Source: a virus
Length of the DNA stretch: 24,842 nucleotides
IMG/VR virus record: IMGVR_UViG_3300031510_000518
Coordinates: 1-24,842 of that record
Direction: 5' to 3' (one strand)
Positions 6,681-13,049 of the stretch are shown piece after piece. The notes beneath the pieces were generated by a model. It worked only from the letters and a program-made list of their open reading frames with translations, was not told the DNA's origin and made no database searches. The position numbers were made by a program, and so were the translations under genes. Each line of letters opens with the position of its first letter. Position 1 is the first letter of the stretch.

Positions 6681-7129
6681 ATTATATTTTTTTCCCAACA
6701 TTCATCAGCAAACTGATACTCTAAACTATAGGCTTCCTTTTCCCAAGGCCAATCCCAATATCCACAATCTTTACTGATTAGGTTGTTTTTCCATTTGGGT
6801 TGGTCTAAACCATTCCAATCAGATATTTCCTTACGAGCATATTGTTTCACATGAATCATTTCGTGACAAATGGCAACAACCATATCCTTTATATTAAGTT
6901 TCTTATCTATCTCAATATAAAACTCACGATTATTATCACCAATCATACAATAGCCTGTTGCGTCATCTTGTATATTTGTTAGTTCAACATTAACTTGTAG
7001 TGTTCTGTGGCGGGGTAATAATTTCTTAATCATATACTTAATAACTGAATTACAGAGTTTTCTTTGATGTTTACTTCCACCAGAGATGTCAATAATATTC
7101 ATTTTAAGAGATATTTCAATAATTGTCAT
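6677..7129 (-). CDS. SprT-like zinc metalloprotease
   Basis: The 150-residue protein carries the gluzincin motif HEMIH (His89, Glu90, His93) in a helix, with a downstream glutamate in WPWEKEAYSLE that can serve as third zinc ligand. This layout matches the SprT/WSS1-like or small M78-like proteins common in T4-like marine phages. SprT relatives cut DNA-protein crosslinks, but the phage role is unknown. I used the first ATG because GAGAAA lies before it; the Met at residue 10 has none. Its leader is unusually long (about 107 bases from the predicted start site) and holds the stem-loop at 7162-7210. The stop overlaps the SleB-like gene start. Confidence 0.78.
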   Translation of the reverse strand: MTIIEISLKMNIIDISGGSKHQRKLCNSVIKYMIKKLLPRHRTLQVNVELTNIQDDATGYCMIGDNNREFYIEIDKKLNIKDMVVAICHEMIHVKQYARKEISDWNGLDQPKWKNNLISKDCGYWDWPWEKEAYSLEYQFADECWEKNII

Positions 7130-7161
7130 TTTAAATTTCTCATCTAATTATTGAAATAAAG

Positions 7162-7210
7162 TGACCCAGTTGGCGTTTGAGATGAGAGAGAGAGAGTGCC
7201 AACTGAGTCA
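7162..7210. repeat. Stem-loop in the protease leader RNA
   Basis: A 13-bp inverted repeat with one mismatch (TGACCCAGTTGGC at 7162-7174, GCCAACTGAGTCA at 7198-7210) encloses a 23-base loop rich in GA repeats (CU on the transcript). It lies between the promoter at 7243-7271 and the protease ATG at 7129. No strong U-tract follows it. Confidence 0.75.
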
Positions 7211-7242
7211 TGACTTTTAATCTTTTTTTATCTTGTGTAACT

Positions 7243-7271
7243 ATTATACTCCATTTATGAATCAATGTCAA
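7243..7271 (-). promoter_or_regulatory. Perfect sigma70 promoter, protease-SleB unit
   Basis: On the - strand TTGACA (7266-7271) and TATAAT (7243-7248) are 17 bases apart. It lies right after the SHMT stop. The predicted leader to the ATG at 7129 is about 107 bases, much longer than at the other promoters here, and contains a stem-loop. Confidence 0.88.
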
Positions 7272-7290
7272 GACATTTTAAGTATTATTT

Positions 7291-8451
7291 TTAAGACCTT
7301 AAATATCGAATCATTATTTCTGCAAGAGCTTTAAACCACCTTTCATCGTTACCTCTGGTGGTTTCTGCTGCAACTCCGATTCTAACTCCAGAGGTTTCAA
7401 TAAAACCGCGAGTATCGTTAGGAACACCATTTTTATTTACAGTAATAGATTTTTGTTCTAGTAAATCTGCAAATTCACGACCACTATACTTTTCTTTATT
7501 CAAGTTAATAGTAAACATATGAGATTGTGTTCCACCAGATACTATTTCTACATCAGCATCTATGAATGTCTGTGCCATTATATTTGCATTAGCTATTACA
7601 CGTTTAGTATATAACTGAAAGTCTGGTTGTAATGCTTCGTAGAAACATTGTGCTTTAGCGGCAATGATGTGCATCAGAGGCCCACCTTGAGTGCCGGGAA
7701 ATACTGCACTGTTAATTTTATTACTGTATTCTTTATCGTTCCACAAAATCATACCACCGCGAGGGCCTCGTAAAGTTTTGTGTGTGGTGGTGGTTGCAAC
7801 ATCTGCATAAGGAAATGGATTAGGATATGATTTACCAGCAATGAGTCCAGAGTAGTGACTGATATCTGCAAGTAAGATTGCACCTACCGAGTCTGCCATT
7901 TTTCTGAATCGTTTCCAATCAATCACTCGACTATATGCACTTGCTCCTGCAATAATCATTTTAGGATTATTATCTAATACTAGTTTTTCTGCTTCATCAT
8001 AATCAATAATTCCATCAGCATCAACGCCATAACTCTTAGTGACGAACCACTTACCACTTATGTTAACCTTCGCACCATGTGATAAGTGACCACCACTAGA
8101 CAAGTCCATACTAACAATTAAATCGCCGGGCGTTAAGAATGTTTTGAATACCGCAAGATTTGCATTTGCACCACTGTGAGGCTGAACATTTGCAAAGTTA
8201 CAACCAAATAATTTAGTTGCGTATTCAATGGCAAGGTCTTCTACCTTATCAACTTCATCGCAACCATTGTAGTATCTTTTGCCGGGCAAACCTTCTGCAT
8301 ACTTATTGGTTAAGATACTACCACACAATTCCATTACTTCTGGACTAGTGAAGTTCTCACTTGCGATTAGTTCTACCGTATTAGATTGACGAGCAGCCTC
8401 AGCAGTTACTATTTGTTCAATGCGGGGGTCAATAAACTTCTGCACATTCAC
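7291..8451 (-). CDS. glyA: Serine hydroxymethyltransferase
   Basis: This PLP enzyme converts serine and tetrahydrofolate to glycine and 5,10-methylene-tetrahydrofolate, the carbon donor for thymidylate and hydroxymethylcytidylate synthesis. The 386 residues are about 30 shorter than bacterial GlyA. Landmarks are ELIASENFTSPEVM near 27-40, YAEGLPGKRYY near 51-61, Asp196 and His199 in ADISHYSG, and PLP-binding Lys225 in TTTTHKTLRGPRGG. All catalytic residues I can check are present, so it should be active. The ribosome site is AAGGTG. It sits downstream of RNase H and the 174-frame protein and may feed nucleotide supply together with the class II RNR at 13 kb. No thymidylate synthase is in the window. 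Capture from a bacterial host is likely. Confidence 0.95.
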   Translation of the reverse strand: MNVQKFIDPRIEQIVTAEAARQSNTVELIASENFTSPEVMELCGSILTNKYAEGLPGKRYYNGCDEVDKVEDLAIEYATKLFGCNFANVQPHSGANANLAVFKTFLTPGDLIVSMDLSSGGHLSHGAKVNISGKWFVTKSYGVDADGIIDYDEAEKLVLDNNPKMIIAGASAYSRVIDWKRFRKMADSVGAILLADISHYSGLIAGKSYPNPFPYADVATTTTHKTLRGPRGGMILWNDKEYSNKINSAVFPGTQGGPLMHIIAAKAQCFYEALQPDFQLYTKRVIANANIMAQTFIDADVEIVSGGTQSHMFTINLNKEKYSGREFADLLEQKSITVNKNGVPNDTRGFIETSGVRIGVAAETTRGNDERWFKALAEIMIRYLRS

Positions 8452-8465
8452 ACCTTTAGTTTATT

Positions 8466-8975
8466 TTAATCAACAAGTCCACTAGCAGAACGAGAACCTT
8501 GTGGATATACATCTGGTTCTGGAATCATAAAGTTTTCGTCCCAACCAAATGCTTCTTGGATTACCTTTGCAGATAGACCTTTATAAGCTTGATGTAGTTT
8601 TTTGTCTTTTGCAATAACTAAAAGTTTTGCTTCACTTTCGTGTAACGACTCTAGTAACTGAAAGAACATGTTTTCTTTCTGATGTTGTTTTGTTAGAGGG
8701 TCAGCGCCTTTGATGAAATGCCAAAGTTTCTTTGCTTCCATTGAAAGTACTGTATGATCTGTACCTTCGGGTGCATCATTAGGTGTGTATGGTGTTGCAC
8801 CTTCTGGGAAGACCCATTCTTTTGTAGGGTCAAATGAAGCTTTCAGCAACATTCTTAATGCGTCAGTGTTGTGTTTTTGTAACAGTTGTACTTTCTGTGC
8901 TTTAGTTTTTGCTTTTCCTACTTTTTCAAGTATCTCTGAAAAGAGGGGTGTATATGTTTCTTCTGGCTTAGCCAT
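8466..8975 (-). CDS. Conserved T4-like phage protein, unknown
   Basis: The gene encodes 169 residues. The start used is the ATG with GGAG 9 bases upstream (MAKPEE); the frame continues 5 codons into the RNase H end. It is Lys/Ala-rich and mostly helical, with a conserved-looking middle (LLKASFDPTKEWVFPEG, then TPNDAPEGTDHTVL) and C-terminal LSAKVIQEAFGWDENFMIPEPDVYPQGSRS. I recall similar proteins next to RNase H in marine T4-like phages, without known function. No membrane segment, signal peptide or catalytic motif is visible. Proximity to RNase H suggests a role in replication or DNA handling, which is inference. Confidence 0.7.
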   Translation of the reverse strand: MAKPEETYTPLFSEILEKVGKAKTKAQKVQLLQKHNTDALRMLLKASFDPTKEWVFPEGATPYTPNDAPEGTDHTVLSMEAKKLWHFIKGADPLTKQHQKENMFFQLLESLHESEAKLLVIAKDKKLHQAYKGLSAKVIQEAFGWDENFMIPEPDVYPQGSRSASGLVD

Positions 8976-8976
8976 G

Positions 8977-9816
8977 TTAAAATTCTCCAATTGTTTCAGT
9001 AAGATTTTTCAATCTTGATTGTATAAAATAATTTAATAGTTTACTACGGTCACCACAGGGAGCATTGTTAAAGACTTCATTAATTTCAGTCTCCAACTCA
9101 GATGGAATCTTATCAAGACTGATAAGAGTTTCATTCCTTTGGTAATTTCTTTTAACTTCATCAGGTAAATCATCAATATTTATATTCAACCAATTTTCAA
9201 TCTTCTTTTTTGTTAAAGGTTTTTGTCTTAATCCATCGACAAAGGTGTTATCAGGTGATAGAACATTAGGTACTCCATCACTAGTGTCGCCTTTAAGTAT
9301 ATGCTCTTTTATATAGGTGTTTGGATTATACCCATTTACATACTTTTTAAGAATAGGTGAATATTGTTTTATATCAGGATACTTCTGTAACTGAATAAAG
9401 TCTTTATCGCCAGAGACAATCATAATTGGTTCTTGTTTGTTTTTTACAAGAGTAGCAATAATATCATCAGCCTCTGCACCATAAACTTCTAGGTACTTGT
9501 ATGGTAGATTGTCTTTGAACTCTGCTTTAATTTTATTCAGAACCTCAAAGATTGAATCCCAATCCAAGTCAGATTTCTCTCTACCCTTTCTACGACTTGC
9601 TTTGTAGTTCGGGAAGAAATCACGGCGCCAGTAATGTTTGGAATCATATGCAAGTACAACCTCGCCATATTCCTCAGTAAACTGACTACGATACATACGA
9701 ACCGAGTTAAGAATCATGTGTCTTACCATATTCTCATCTGGTTCTTTTGATTTAGTCATATTCAAATGCATCATTAGACTAGCTACTGTGATTTGATTCA
9801 TATCAATAATAATCAT
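8977..9816 (-). CDS. rnh: RNase H / 5'-3' exonuclease (T4 Rnh, FEN family)
   Basis: In T4 this enzyme removes RNA primers and adjacent DNA from Okazaki fragments, helped by gp32 and gp45. The 279 residues (T4: 305) show the acidic two-metal site: Asp5 in IIIDMNQ, an Arg/Lys-rich arch (YWRRDFFPNYKASRRKGR at 62-79), Glu115-x-Asp117-Asp118 in GAEADD, Asp137 and Asp139 in SGDKD, and Asp177 and Asp180 in GDTSDGVPN. Its ATG overlaps the stop of the 2OG oxygenase gene as ATGA. Its stop is followed within 2 bases by the next gene. It completes, with gp32 and the gp61-like primase, much of the T4 lagging-strand set in this window. Confidence 0.92.
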   Translation of the reverse strand: MIIIDMNQITVASLMMHLNMTKSKEPDENMVRHMILNSVRMYRSQFTEEYGEVVLAYDSKHYWRRDFFPNYKASRRKGREKSDLDWDSIFEVLNKIKAEFKDNLPYKYLEVYGAEADDIIATLVKNKQEPIMIVSGDKDFIQLQKYPDIKQYSPILKKYVNGYNPNTYIKEHILKGDTSDGVPNVLSPDNTFVDGLRQKPLTKKKIENWLNINIDDLPDEVKRNYQRNETLISLDKIPSELETEINEVFNNAPCGDRSKLLNYFIQSRLKNLTETIGEF

Positions 9817-10481
9817 ATTTTATAATGAGCATTGAAGCTCATACTCCTTCTTTCACCATCAGAATAAAATGGATAAACAGAATGTTTTAACCAAGATGGG
9901 AATATTAACATCATTCCGACTTCTGGAACAAATTTAAGATTGTCACTCCTAAAGTCAGACTTTTCGCCATACATAAATTCAATAAGGCCTGTTGATGGAT
10001 AGTGGTCTTTAAATTCTTTTGCATTTTCCTCACCCATACCTTCTGGTATTTTGAGATAAATAACACCAGAGAAATTACCACTGTGTGTATGCCATGGATT
10101 GTATTCGTGTTTGTATTGACTTACAATCCAACTCTGTGCAAGATGGATATTGTCAATGGTTGGTTTTATGCCTTTCGACATCTTAGTCCAACCATATGCA
10201 CGATTAGAATCTTCCATGTGTTCTAGGTAGGTCAGGCACCCTTTTTTTAGTGTGTCTGATAGGAACTTAGATTCTTTTTTGTCGTATACAGGAATCTTTA
10301 CTTCCTTTGATACCTTACCAACAAGGTTATCAGAGAAATCAAATTTCTTGGAAAGACTCTCATCTCCCAATACGGCATCACCAGCATTATTAACCAAAGT
10401 AATAAATTCTTCTGGCACTTCAAATTGTAAAATTGTAGGACTAAAATTTTGCCATACAATAGGTTCAGCTGTTAGGTTCAT
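9813..10481 (-). CDS. 2-oxoglutarate/Fe(II)-dependent oxygenase
   Basis: The 222-residue protein belongs to the small cupin-type dioxygenases (2OG-FeII_Oxy_5-like) frequent in marine T4-like phages. Iron-site candidates are His135 in WHTHSGNFSGVIYL and His202 in FPSWLKHSV; Arg213 in GERRSMSFN should hold 2-oxoglutarate. The substrate is unknown; nucleic acid bases, proteins or small molecules have been suggested for such phage enzymes. I used the ATG at 10481; a GTG two codons earlier is the alternative. It overlaps the previous gene by 17 bases and the RNase H start by 4, so it is embedded in the replication operon. Confidence 0.85.
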   Translation of the reverse strand: MNLTAEPIVWQNFSPTILQFEVPEEFITLVNNAGDAVLGDESLSKKFDFSDNLVGKVSKEVKIPVYDKKESKFLSDTLKKGCLTYLEHMEDSNRAYGWTKMSKGIKPTIDNIHLAQSWIVSQYKHEYNPWHTHSGNFSGVIYLKIPEGMGEENAKEFKDHYPSTGLIEFMYGEKSDFRSDNLKFVPEVGMMLIFPSWLKHSVYPFYSDGERRSMSFNAHYKI

Positions 10482-10872
10482 CTTCACTTTCTTCTATAAT
10501 TTCTAATATGTCTGTTAAAATATCTACATCAATTTCAGCGAAAGGAACCTTTACGCCTTCTGTATCAACAATCATTGATTTTGCAATCAATAAACTCACA
10601 GGGTGGTTATAACCAAAATGCCTGTAGAGTATAGATTTTAATACTTCATTCATATACCCAACTTCACCTATGAATTCTTCAGATGAAATGTCAACACCAT
10701 TTTCTGAAAGATTATGAATCATAGGAATCATAAGTCCTTCAGTGACTTCACCTATGAATTGCATATCATCTGCTAGTCTTGAACTTTTCTCGGTCAATGG
10801 TTTAACATCAGGGTGAGTCCACGGCCCTTTGATTATATTGTTGTCTAACCCTTTGGTACTATCGTCACCCAT
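10465..10872 (-). CDS. Acidic conserved phage protein, unknown
   Basis: The gene encodes 135 residues, acidic overall, ending in IIEESEDEPNS. It is predicted mainly helical, with NHPVSLLIAKSMIVD in the middle. A GPWTHPDVKPLTE motif lies near the N-terminus. There are no membrane segments. I do not recognise a domain. The ATG has AGGGG upstream, the start overlaps the preceding gene by 28 bases and the end overlaps the oxygenase. Similar small acidic proteins occur in T4-like marine phages beside the oxygenase and RNase H genes, but their role is not known to me. Confidence 0.65.
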   Translation of the reverse strand: MGDDSTKGLDNNIIKGPWTHPDVKPLTEKSSRLADDMQFIGEVTEGLMIPMIHNLSENGVDISSEEFIGEVGYMNEVLKSILYRHFGYNHPVSLLIAKSMIVDTEGVKVPFAEIDVDILTDILEIIEESEDEPNS

Positions 10873-11270
10873 TTGATACGCCCCTGTTGGTATTCACCAT
10901 AAAACATATCTATCCAATATCCATTTTTGAGGTAACTATTTAAATTACGAATATAACCTTCGTGATTAGCAACCTTTGCAATAGAACCAGATACACTTCT
11001 TCGTACATTACTTTTTTCTTCAGCTAACAATCCTTTCTGGGTCTTAATCCACTCCTTTATTTTGTTAGGATGAAGATAATAGTCTTCTGGTAAATTTAAT
11101 AGTGATTTGTGTATAGATGAATTCTTGGCGGGTGCTTTTGCTGCTCTTGCCAAAGCAAGTCGTTCAATAGCTGCCGCTCTTTGTTCTGGAGTCATAGGTT
11201 TACGAGGTTTGCGTTTTTTAGGTTCAACCCAACCATCATTAACCGTAGTAGTTATTTTTTTCTTAGTCAT
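10845..11270 (-). CDS. Basic conserved phage protein, unknown
   Basis: The gene encodes 141 residues. The N-terminal 50 residues are very basic (EPKKRKPRKPMTPEQRAAAIERLALARAAKAP), a composition that can bind nucleic acid or resemble a helix-rich tether. The C-terminal half holds KVANHEGYIRNLNSYLKNGYWIDMFYGEYQQG, a distinct globular segment that I have seen in marine T4-like phages without an assigned function. It is the first gene of a unit with its own sigma70 promoter (11302-11330) and continues by overlap into the acidic protein, oxygenase and RNase H. Confidence 0.7.
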   Translation of the reverse strand: MTKKKITTTVNDGWVEPKKRKPRKPMTPEQRAAAIERLALARAAKAPAKNSSIHKSLLNLPEDYYLHPNKIKEWIKTQKGLLAEEKSNVRRSVSGSIAKVANHEGYIRNLNSYLKNGYWIDMFYGEYQQGRIKWVTIVPKG

Positions 11271-11301
11271 ATTTCATCTCTCATCTTTAACTTGTATAGC
11301 C

Positions 11302-11330
11302 ATTATAACACAATCTTATCAAGAAGTCAA
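11302..11330 (-). promoter_or_regulatory. Sigma70-type promoter for the oxygenase-RNase H unit
   Basis: On the - strand TTGACT (11325-11330) and TATAAT (11302-11307) are 17 bases apart, with 11 of 12 consensus bases. The leader to the ATG at 11270 is about 25 bases. Confidence 0.82.
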
Positions 11331-11334
11331 TACC

Positions 11335-11526
11335 TTAATTAACTTCATCTAAAGAAACTATCTCTTTTACACCATCTTTATTAATTCTCATTTTAATAAA
11401 GTGTTGTTCTTCAAGAACTTTCAATAAACTTTCAGTGACAGGTGCAATCGCAGCCTTTCTGCCCCAGATGAATGTACAAATACCAAAACATAAAGTAATT
11501 ATAAATGCAACATTTGAATCAATCAT
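11335..11526 (-). CDS. Small single-pass membrane protein
   Basis: The gene encodes 63 residues. One hydrophobic segment at about 6-22 (VAFIITLCFGICTFIWG) is followed by a positive charge and a soluble tail of about 40 residues ending in IVSLDEVN. The N-terminus probably faces the periplasm by the positive-inside rule. Its ATG overlaps the stop of the 56-residue gene upstream as TAATG. No family function is known to me; small one-pass proteins of this layout recur in marine T4-like phages. Confidence 0.65.
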   Translation of the reverse strand: MIDSNVAFIITLCFGICTFIWGRKAAIAPVTESLLKVLEEQHFIKMRINKDGVKEIVSLDEVN

Positions 11527-11696
11527 TACATATTCCTTTTAGTTTGTTTAATGATTTCATCAATCGTGCTATCGAAATCTTTAAATTGTTTTTGTGCAGC
11601 AGATTTAATGGTATCCCAAGTTTCATACTTTTCACTGTTTAAGTGATCGTTAATAAATTCTTCGATATCCATTACTTGATTTTTGATTTTACTCAT
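11526..11696 (-). CDS. Short hypothetical protein, 56 residues
   Basis: This gene was found by direct reading of the gap. It runs from an ATG at 11696 to TAA at 11526-11528 and encodes 56 residues, mostly polar and helical, starting MSKIKNQVMDIEEFIND and ending IIKQTKRNM. An AAGG site lies about 9 bases before the ATG, a sigma70-type promoter lies upstream at 11727-11755, and the stop overlaps the next ATG as TAATG. All three support a real gene. Function unknown. Confidence 0.7.
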   Translation of the reverse strand: MSKIKNQVMDIEEFINDHLNSEKYETWDTIKSAAQKQFKDFDSTIDEIIKQTKRNM

Positions 11697-11726
11697 CTTT
11701 AAAACCTTTTTTTATCTTACTTATCT

Positions 11727-11755
11727 ATAGTATCATAAAATTTAGGATTTGTCAA
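11727..11755 (-). promoter_or_regulatory. Probable sigma70-type promoter
   Basis: On the - strand TTGACA (11750-11755) and TACTAT (11727-11732) are 17 bases apart. The -35 box is perfect and the -10 box matches 4 of 6 bases. It lies between the methyltransferase stop region and the 56-residue gene. It would give a leader of about 24 bases. Confidence 0.6.
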
Positions 11756-12335
11756 GGGTCTTTTCTTTAATTGTTAAATTATTTAGGAAGAACTCCATGT
11801 AAAGGTCTTCATTAAGTATCTGATAACCATTACTAGTGCCATAAGTTTTGATGTGAGTGTATATTCTTTTATGTGAGTATTTATTCCACATATCTACCCA
11901 CCACTCGATAGGTTTTAGTGTACAGTGTGCATTTTCTCCATTTGGTAAAATTGCAATAGCTGGTTGGGTGCTGATTGCAAGAAAAACAAATTTATCTGCT
12001 CTTTTAGAAATCATTTCAAATGTTTCTGGAATTTGTTCTTCTGGAATGTGTTCCATTACATCAGTAGAGAATACTCCATCAAATGGGCCGTCAGGTAGTA
12101 GTTCAAACTCTGGTACTGCTGGGTCATACAAAGAGGGCATGACACCCATTTCTTCGTGATGTTTCCATTCAGAATATTGTTTACCCTTACCACAACCAAA
12201 ATCTAGTAAAGTTTCTGGATTTATGTCACGAATCAAGTCCATGATATGATGTAATTGTGGTTTTAAGTTATTGCCGGGATAATGAGTATTCCGGTCTGCG
12301 TGATAAGATTTATATTGTTCGATCCACTCGTTCAT
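11742..12335 (-). CDS. Class I SAM-dependent methyltransferase
   Basis: The 197-residue protein shows SAM-binding motif I (LLDFGCGKG, 43-51), an acidic residue after the second strand (Asp71), and a motif around STDVMEHIPEEQIPETF (90-106) typical of small-molecule, lipid or protein methyltransferases. There is no DPPY-type catalytic motif, so it is not an amino-group DNA methyltransferase. The methyl acceptor is unknown. The start has GAGG 10 bases upstream and overlaps the GIY-YIG-like gene by 26 bases. A weak promoter overlaps its 3' end, so transcription of the downstream small genes may be uncoupled from it. Confidence 0.82.
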   Translation of the reverse strand: MNEWIEQYKSYHADRNTHYPGNNLKPQLHHIMDLIRDINPETLLDFGCGKGKQYSEWKHHEEMGVMPSLYDPAVPEFELLPDGPFDGVFSTDVMEHIPEEQIPETFEMISKRADKFVFLAISTQPAIAILPNGENAHCTLKPIEWWVDMWNKYSHKRIYTHIKTYGTSNGYQILNEDLYMEFFLNNLTIKEKTLDKS

Positions 12336-12792
12336 TATTATGTATCCTCAAATGTTCTTTTAACATCTTTGAACTTCCTATTCTAACATTGATAATGCCA
12401 TTATAGTATTCGTCAGACTCTAAAACCCTTCGATCAAATTGTTCTTTTGCTTCTAAGTAACTTAGTATTCCTCTACTCGAACAAAAGTATAAAATTTCTC
12501 TAGTGAATTTATCTTCACCGAAAGACAAAACATCAGCGTTTAAGTGGTCAGAAGAACCCCAATAGTCCTTCCAATCACTTTCTTTTGTTGAACGCCTTTT
12601 TCTTGTCTTACCTTTAAGTGGTGGTCTGGTAACTTTAAACCTCGCGAGCTTCTTACCAATATACTTTCTATTATTAGCAAGGTTGGTTATAAGATAGACA
12701 AATCCTTCACAACCTTCTGGAAGTTCTTGAATTATCTTACCATCATGTGTCCACTTTGTCGGAATTGGTAACAACCCCATCGCGTTTTTCAT
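12310..12792 (-). CDS. GIY-YIG-like nuclease-domain protein
   Basis: The 160-residue protein has the GIY-YIG core early in the chain: FVYLITN (31-37) stands for the GIY strand and KYIGKK (43-48) for YIG. A basic segment (residues 50-70) and Glu114 in SYLEAKEQF, a candidate for the catalytic glutamate, follow. In phages such proteins act as DNA endonucleases, free-standing homing endonucleases or host-DNA nicking enzymes. The C-terminus has a short NGIINVRIG element found in related phage proteins, but I see no separate DNA-binding domain. It is co-transcribed with the methyltransferase. It might be a mobile endonuclease, though it sits in a tight operon without a visible intron. Confidence 0.72.
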   Translation of the reverse strand: MKNAMGLLPIPTKWTHDGKIIQELPEGCEGFVYLITNLANNRKYIGKKLARFKVTRPPLKGKTRKRRSTKESDWKDYWGSSDHLNADVLSFGEDKFTREILYFCSSRGILSYLEAKEQFDRRVLESDEYYNGIINVRIGSSKMLKEHLRIHNNERVDRTI

Positions 12793-12837
12793 TATCTTTT
12801 TCCCAAAAATACAATCTCAGAATAAAATGTTCTGTAT

Positions 12838-12845
12838 TATTTATG
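12838..12845 (-). promoter_or_regulatory. Possible T4-type late promoter
   Basis: The - strand reads CATAAATA, one base from the T4 late -10 element TATAAATA. It lies about 45 bases before the GIY-YIG-like gene, in the 86-base gap 12793-12878. The gap otherwise holds only a weak 5-bp inverted repeat. Confidence 0.3.
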
Positions 12846-12878
12846 GGTTTTAATTTAACGCTTTTTCTACCACATCAG

Positions 12879-13049
12879 TTACCAGATGTAGTCATCATCA
12901 TCCTCTAGTTCGTCTATCAAATCTTGGTTTAATTCCTTTCCACAGAATGGACAGAACTCTAATTTATATACAGTAGTGTCCATGTCATGTTTGAAATGGA
13001 ATTCAGCTTCGCATGAGTCACATACAATGACCCTTACTACCCGCATCAT
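12879..13049 (-). CDS. Small zinc-ribbon protein, 56 residues
   Basis: This gene was found by direct reading. It starts by TAATG overlap with the class II RNR stop (ATG at 13047-13049, with a second in-frame ATG next) and ends with TAA at 12879-12881. Two cysteine pairs, CDSC near residues 10-13 and CPFC near 33-36, form a zinc-ribbon pattern. The tail is strongly acidic (ELEDDDDYIW). Zinc ribbons of this size bind nucleic acid or act as transcription or partner-protein adaptors. The coupling with the RNR gene hints at a link to nucleotide metabolism or replication, but no function is known to me. Confidence 0.75.
   Translation of the reverse strand: MMRVVRVIVCDSCEAEFHFKHDMDTTVYKLEFCPFCGKELNQDLIDELEDDDDYIW

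Noticed and set aside
7175-7197. GA-repeat tract as a CRISPR or microsatellite
   Set aside because: It is one short run inside a stem-loop, with no spaced repeats around it.
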